Shown here piece by piece: positions 5,316 to 6,267 of a stretch of DNA of 6,267 nucleotides. Source of the stretch: a bacterium (GTDB lineage Bacteria > Patescibacteriota > Saccharimonadia > Saccharimonadales > Saccharimonadaceae); the NCBI GenBank assembly GCA_021847685.1, contig JAJZQE010000037.1:1-6267 (forward strand). The letters are read 5' to 3'. The notes beneath the pieces are model-generated. The model made no database searches. It worked only from the letters and a program-made list of their open reading frames with translations, and was not told the origin of the DNA. Both the position numbers and the translations under genes were made by a program. Each line of letters begins with the position of its first letter. Position 1 is the stretch's first letter.

Positions 5316-5679
5316 ATTACTAGTCCTAGTCATTGCACTAGTTGTTGTTGGTGTTATTATTTGGTGGTTTTTTGGTAAGCGCAAAGTTGTCGCTACCGCC
5401 GCTGTTAAGGATGGTGACAGGCAGACAATTGAAATTACGGTTGATGGTGGCTATAAACCGGCTGTCGTTGAACTAGAGCGGGGCGTTAAGGCCGAACTAG
5501 TTTTTGTCAGAAAAGATGGTTCAGCTTGTTTTGACGAAGTAGTTTTGCCAGATTTTGGCGTACGGACCCACTTACCGGTTAATCAGCCGCATAGCGTAAC
5601 GATTAATCCGACCAAAGCTGGTGAATATAAATATGCTTGCGGTATGAATATGTTCTTTGGGAAAGTCGTCGTCAAATGA
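5308..5679 (+). CDS. Membrane-anchored cupredoxin-like protein
   Basis: This is a 123-residue protein with an N-terminal membrane anchor (about 3-22), a basic stop (GKRK) and an extracytoplasmic cupredoxin-like domain (about 38-123). Candidate copper ligands are Cys74 in DGSACFDEVVLPD, His88 and His95, and the C-terminal Cys111-Gly-Met113-Asn-Met115 motif. It aligns by eye with the last 85 residues of the divergent HMA-TauE fusion (DGxxC, then AGxYKxxCxM, then G.(I/V).V), so the two are paralogous domains. No signal-peptidase or lipobox site is evident, so it is probably an uncleaved anchor. It has a strong Shine-Dalgarno (AGGAGG, 5296-5301, spacing 6), overlaps the regulator by 8 nt, and is coupled to the ATPase by ATGA. 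Likely job: take up or buffer copper on the outer face of the membrane. Confidence 0.85.
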   Translation: MNKLLVLVIALVVVGVIIWWFFGKRKVVATAAVKDGDRQTIEITVDGGYKPAVVELERGVKAELVFVRKDGSACFDEVVLPDFGVRTHLPVNQPHSVTINPTKAGEYKYACGMNMFFGKVVVK

Positions 5680-6267
5680 GTGTCTTTCGTCGTTTGATAA
5701 TCAGTACTGTGTTGGCTGTGCCAATGCTGCTAACGATGTTTGGCATAATGCTACCCGGCGGTGTAATCACCGAAGTATTACTTGCGACCGGTGTCATGGT
5801 AATTGGTGGCGGACCTTTTTTTGTCAGTGCCTATAAGTCGTTATTAAATCACGCCTCAAACATGGATACATTGGTTGCGCTTGGCACTGGCACTGCCTAT
5901 ATCTACAGCTTGTATGCTGTCGTCGCGGGTATGCACGTTTATTTTGAAATTGCAGCGTTACTAATTGTCTTTATTTTATTAGGTCAGTGGTTTGAGGAAA
6001 TCACCAAGGGCCGAGCCTCGAGCGCCGTCGAAAAGCTATTGGGGCTACAGGCTAAGGATGCGACTGTTATGCGTGGTGGCAGGGCCGTTAGGGTCGCGAT
6101 TAGTGATGTCATGGTCGGAGATATTATTTTGGTTAAACCTGGTGAAAAGATTGCCGTCGATGGTCGTATAGTTAGTGGCGGCTCAACAATTGATGAATCA
6201 ATGGTCACCGGTGAAAGTATGCCAGTAAGTAAAGCTGCTGGTGATTTTGTGATTGGCTCGACGATAA
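5676..6267 (+). CDS. P1B-type heavy-metal (copper, CopA-like) ATPase, 5' part, truncated by the window end
   Basis: The first 197 residues are visible and the gene is open at the right edge. Copper-type P1B pumps export Cu(I) using ATP. Seen in order: first membrane helix RRLIISTVLAVPMLL (5-19), a helix with the conserved double-Gly kink (VIGGGPFF, about 42-49), the CopA-type motif SNMDTLVALGTGTAYIYS (61-78), a fourth helix ALLIVFILLGQWFEE (94-108), KGRASSAVEKLLGLQ (111-125), and the actuator domain with PGEKIAVDG (155-163) and TGES (178-181). The CPC, DKTGT and SEHPL motifs lie beyond the edge, so substrate assignment rests on the NMDTLVALGT signature and the neighbours. No HMA domain precedes the first helix, and the ATG overlaps the upstream stop (ATGA), so none can be hidden upstream. 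Confidence 0.93.
   Translation, partial: MSVFRRLIISTVLAVPMLLTMFGIMLPGGVITEVLLATGVMVIGGGPFFVSAYKSLLNHASNMDTLVALGTGTAYIYSLYAVVAGMHVYFEIAALLIVFILLGQWFEEITKGRASSAVEKLLGLQAKDATVMRGGRAVRVAISDVMVGDIILVKPGEKIAVDGRIVSGGSTIDESMVTGESMPVSKAAGDFVIGSTI

Noticed and set aside
5984..6208. 74-residue minus-strand ORF
   Set aside because: Antisense to the conserved actuator domain of the ATPase; Ser/Thr/Pro-rich shadow composition.
1..6267. CRISPR array, insertion sequence or tRNA gene
   Set aside because: No regularly spaced repeats, no transposase ORF or paired terminal repeats, and no cloverleaf were found.

Overview
The window reads as a chromosomal segment of a Gram-positive-type, sortase-bearing bacterium. 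Small compact genes, ATGA start/stop overlaps, the standard code, a sorting signal with an LPYTA core and an apparent HMA-free copper ATPase would all fit a Patescibacteria (CPR) lineage such as Saccharibacteria. That placement is inference from gene style; no phylogenetic marker is present.

Left part (73-2802): a three-gene cell-surface operon on the + strand. It encodes a secreted, Cys-containing repeat protein with a C-terminal sortase sorting signal, then a class D/E-like sortase, then a membrane-anchored GT2-like glycosyltransferase. The sortase start follows the surface-protein stop by 16 nt, and the sortase stop overlaps the glycosyltransferase start (ATGA). The obvious reading is a substrate with its dedicated anchoring enzyme. 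The 3' end of the glycosyltransferase gene lies in a strong nested inverted repeat (2744-2798).

Middle (2803-3342): 288 nt without a credible ORF, with a good -10 box, several local hairpins, a duplicated 9-mer (ACTTACTCC), a terminator-like hairpin and a 5'/3' long-range complementarity. This is best read as a candidate structured ncRNA or a long regulatory leader. It is followed by an 83-residue protein of unknown function with a strong Shine-Dalgarno sequence.

Right part (3339-6267): a divergent heavy-metal, probably copper, locus. On the - strand is a fusion of an HMA metal-binding domain, a TauE/SafE (UreH/DsbD_2-like) membrane domain and a cupredoxin-like domain. On the + strand is an ArsR-YHS regulator, a membrane-anchored cupredoxin-like protein and the 5' part of a CopA-like P1B-ATPase that runs off the window. 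The 141-bp divergent intergenic region holds a perfect 9-4-9 palindrome. Its arms supply outward-facing TTGAAT -35-like hexamers on both strands, so the ArsR-family protein could shut both sides off at once. The regulator lacks the classic CVC metal site (it has SVS) but carries three cysteines in its YHS domain, suggesting that metal sensing has moved to the fused domain. The presumed flow is: cytosolic copper is captured by HMA/YHS cysteines, moved through the ATPase and the TauE-like protein, and handled outside the membrane by the two related cupredoxin domains.
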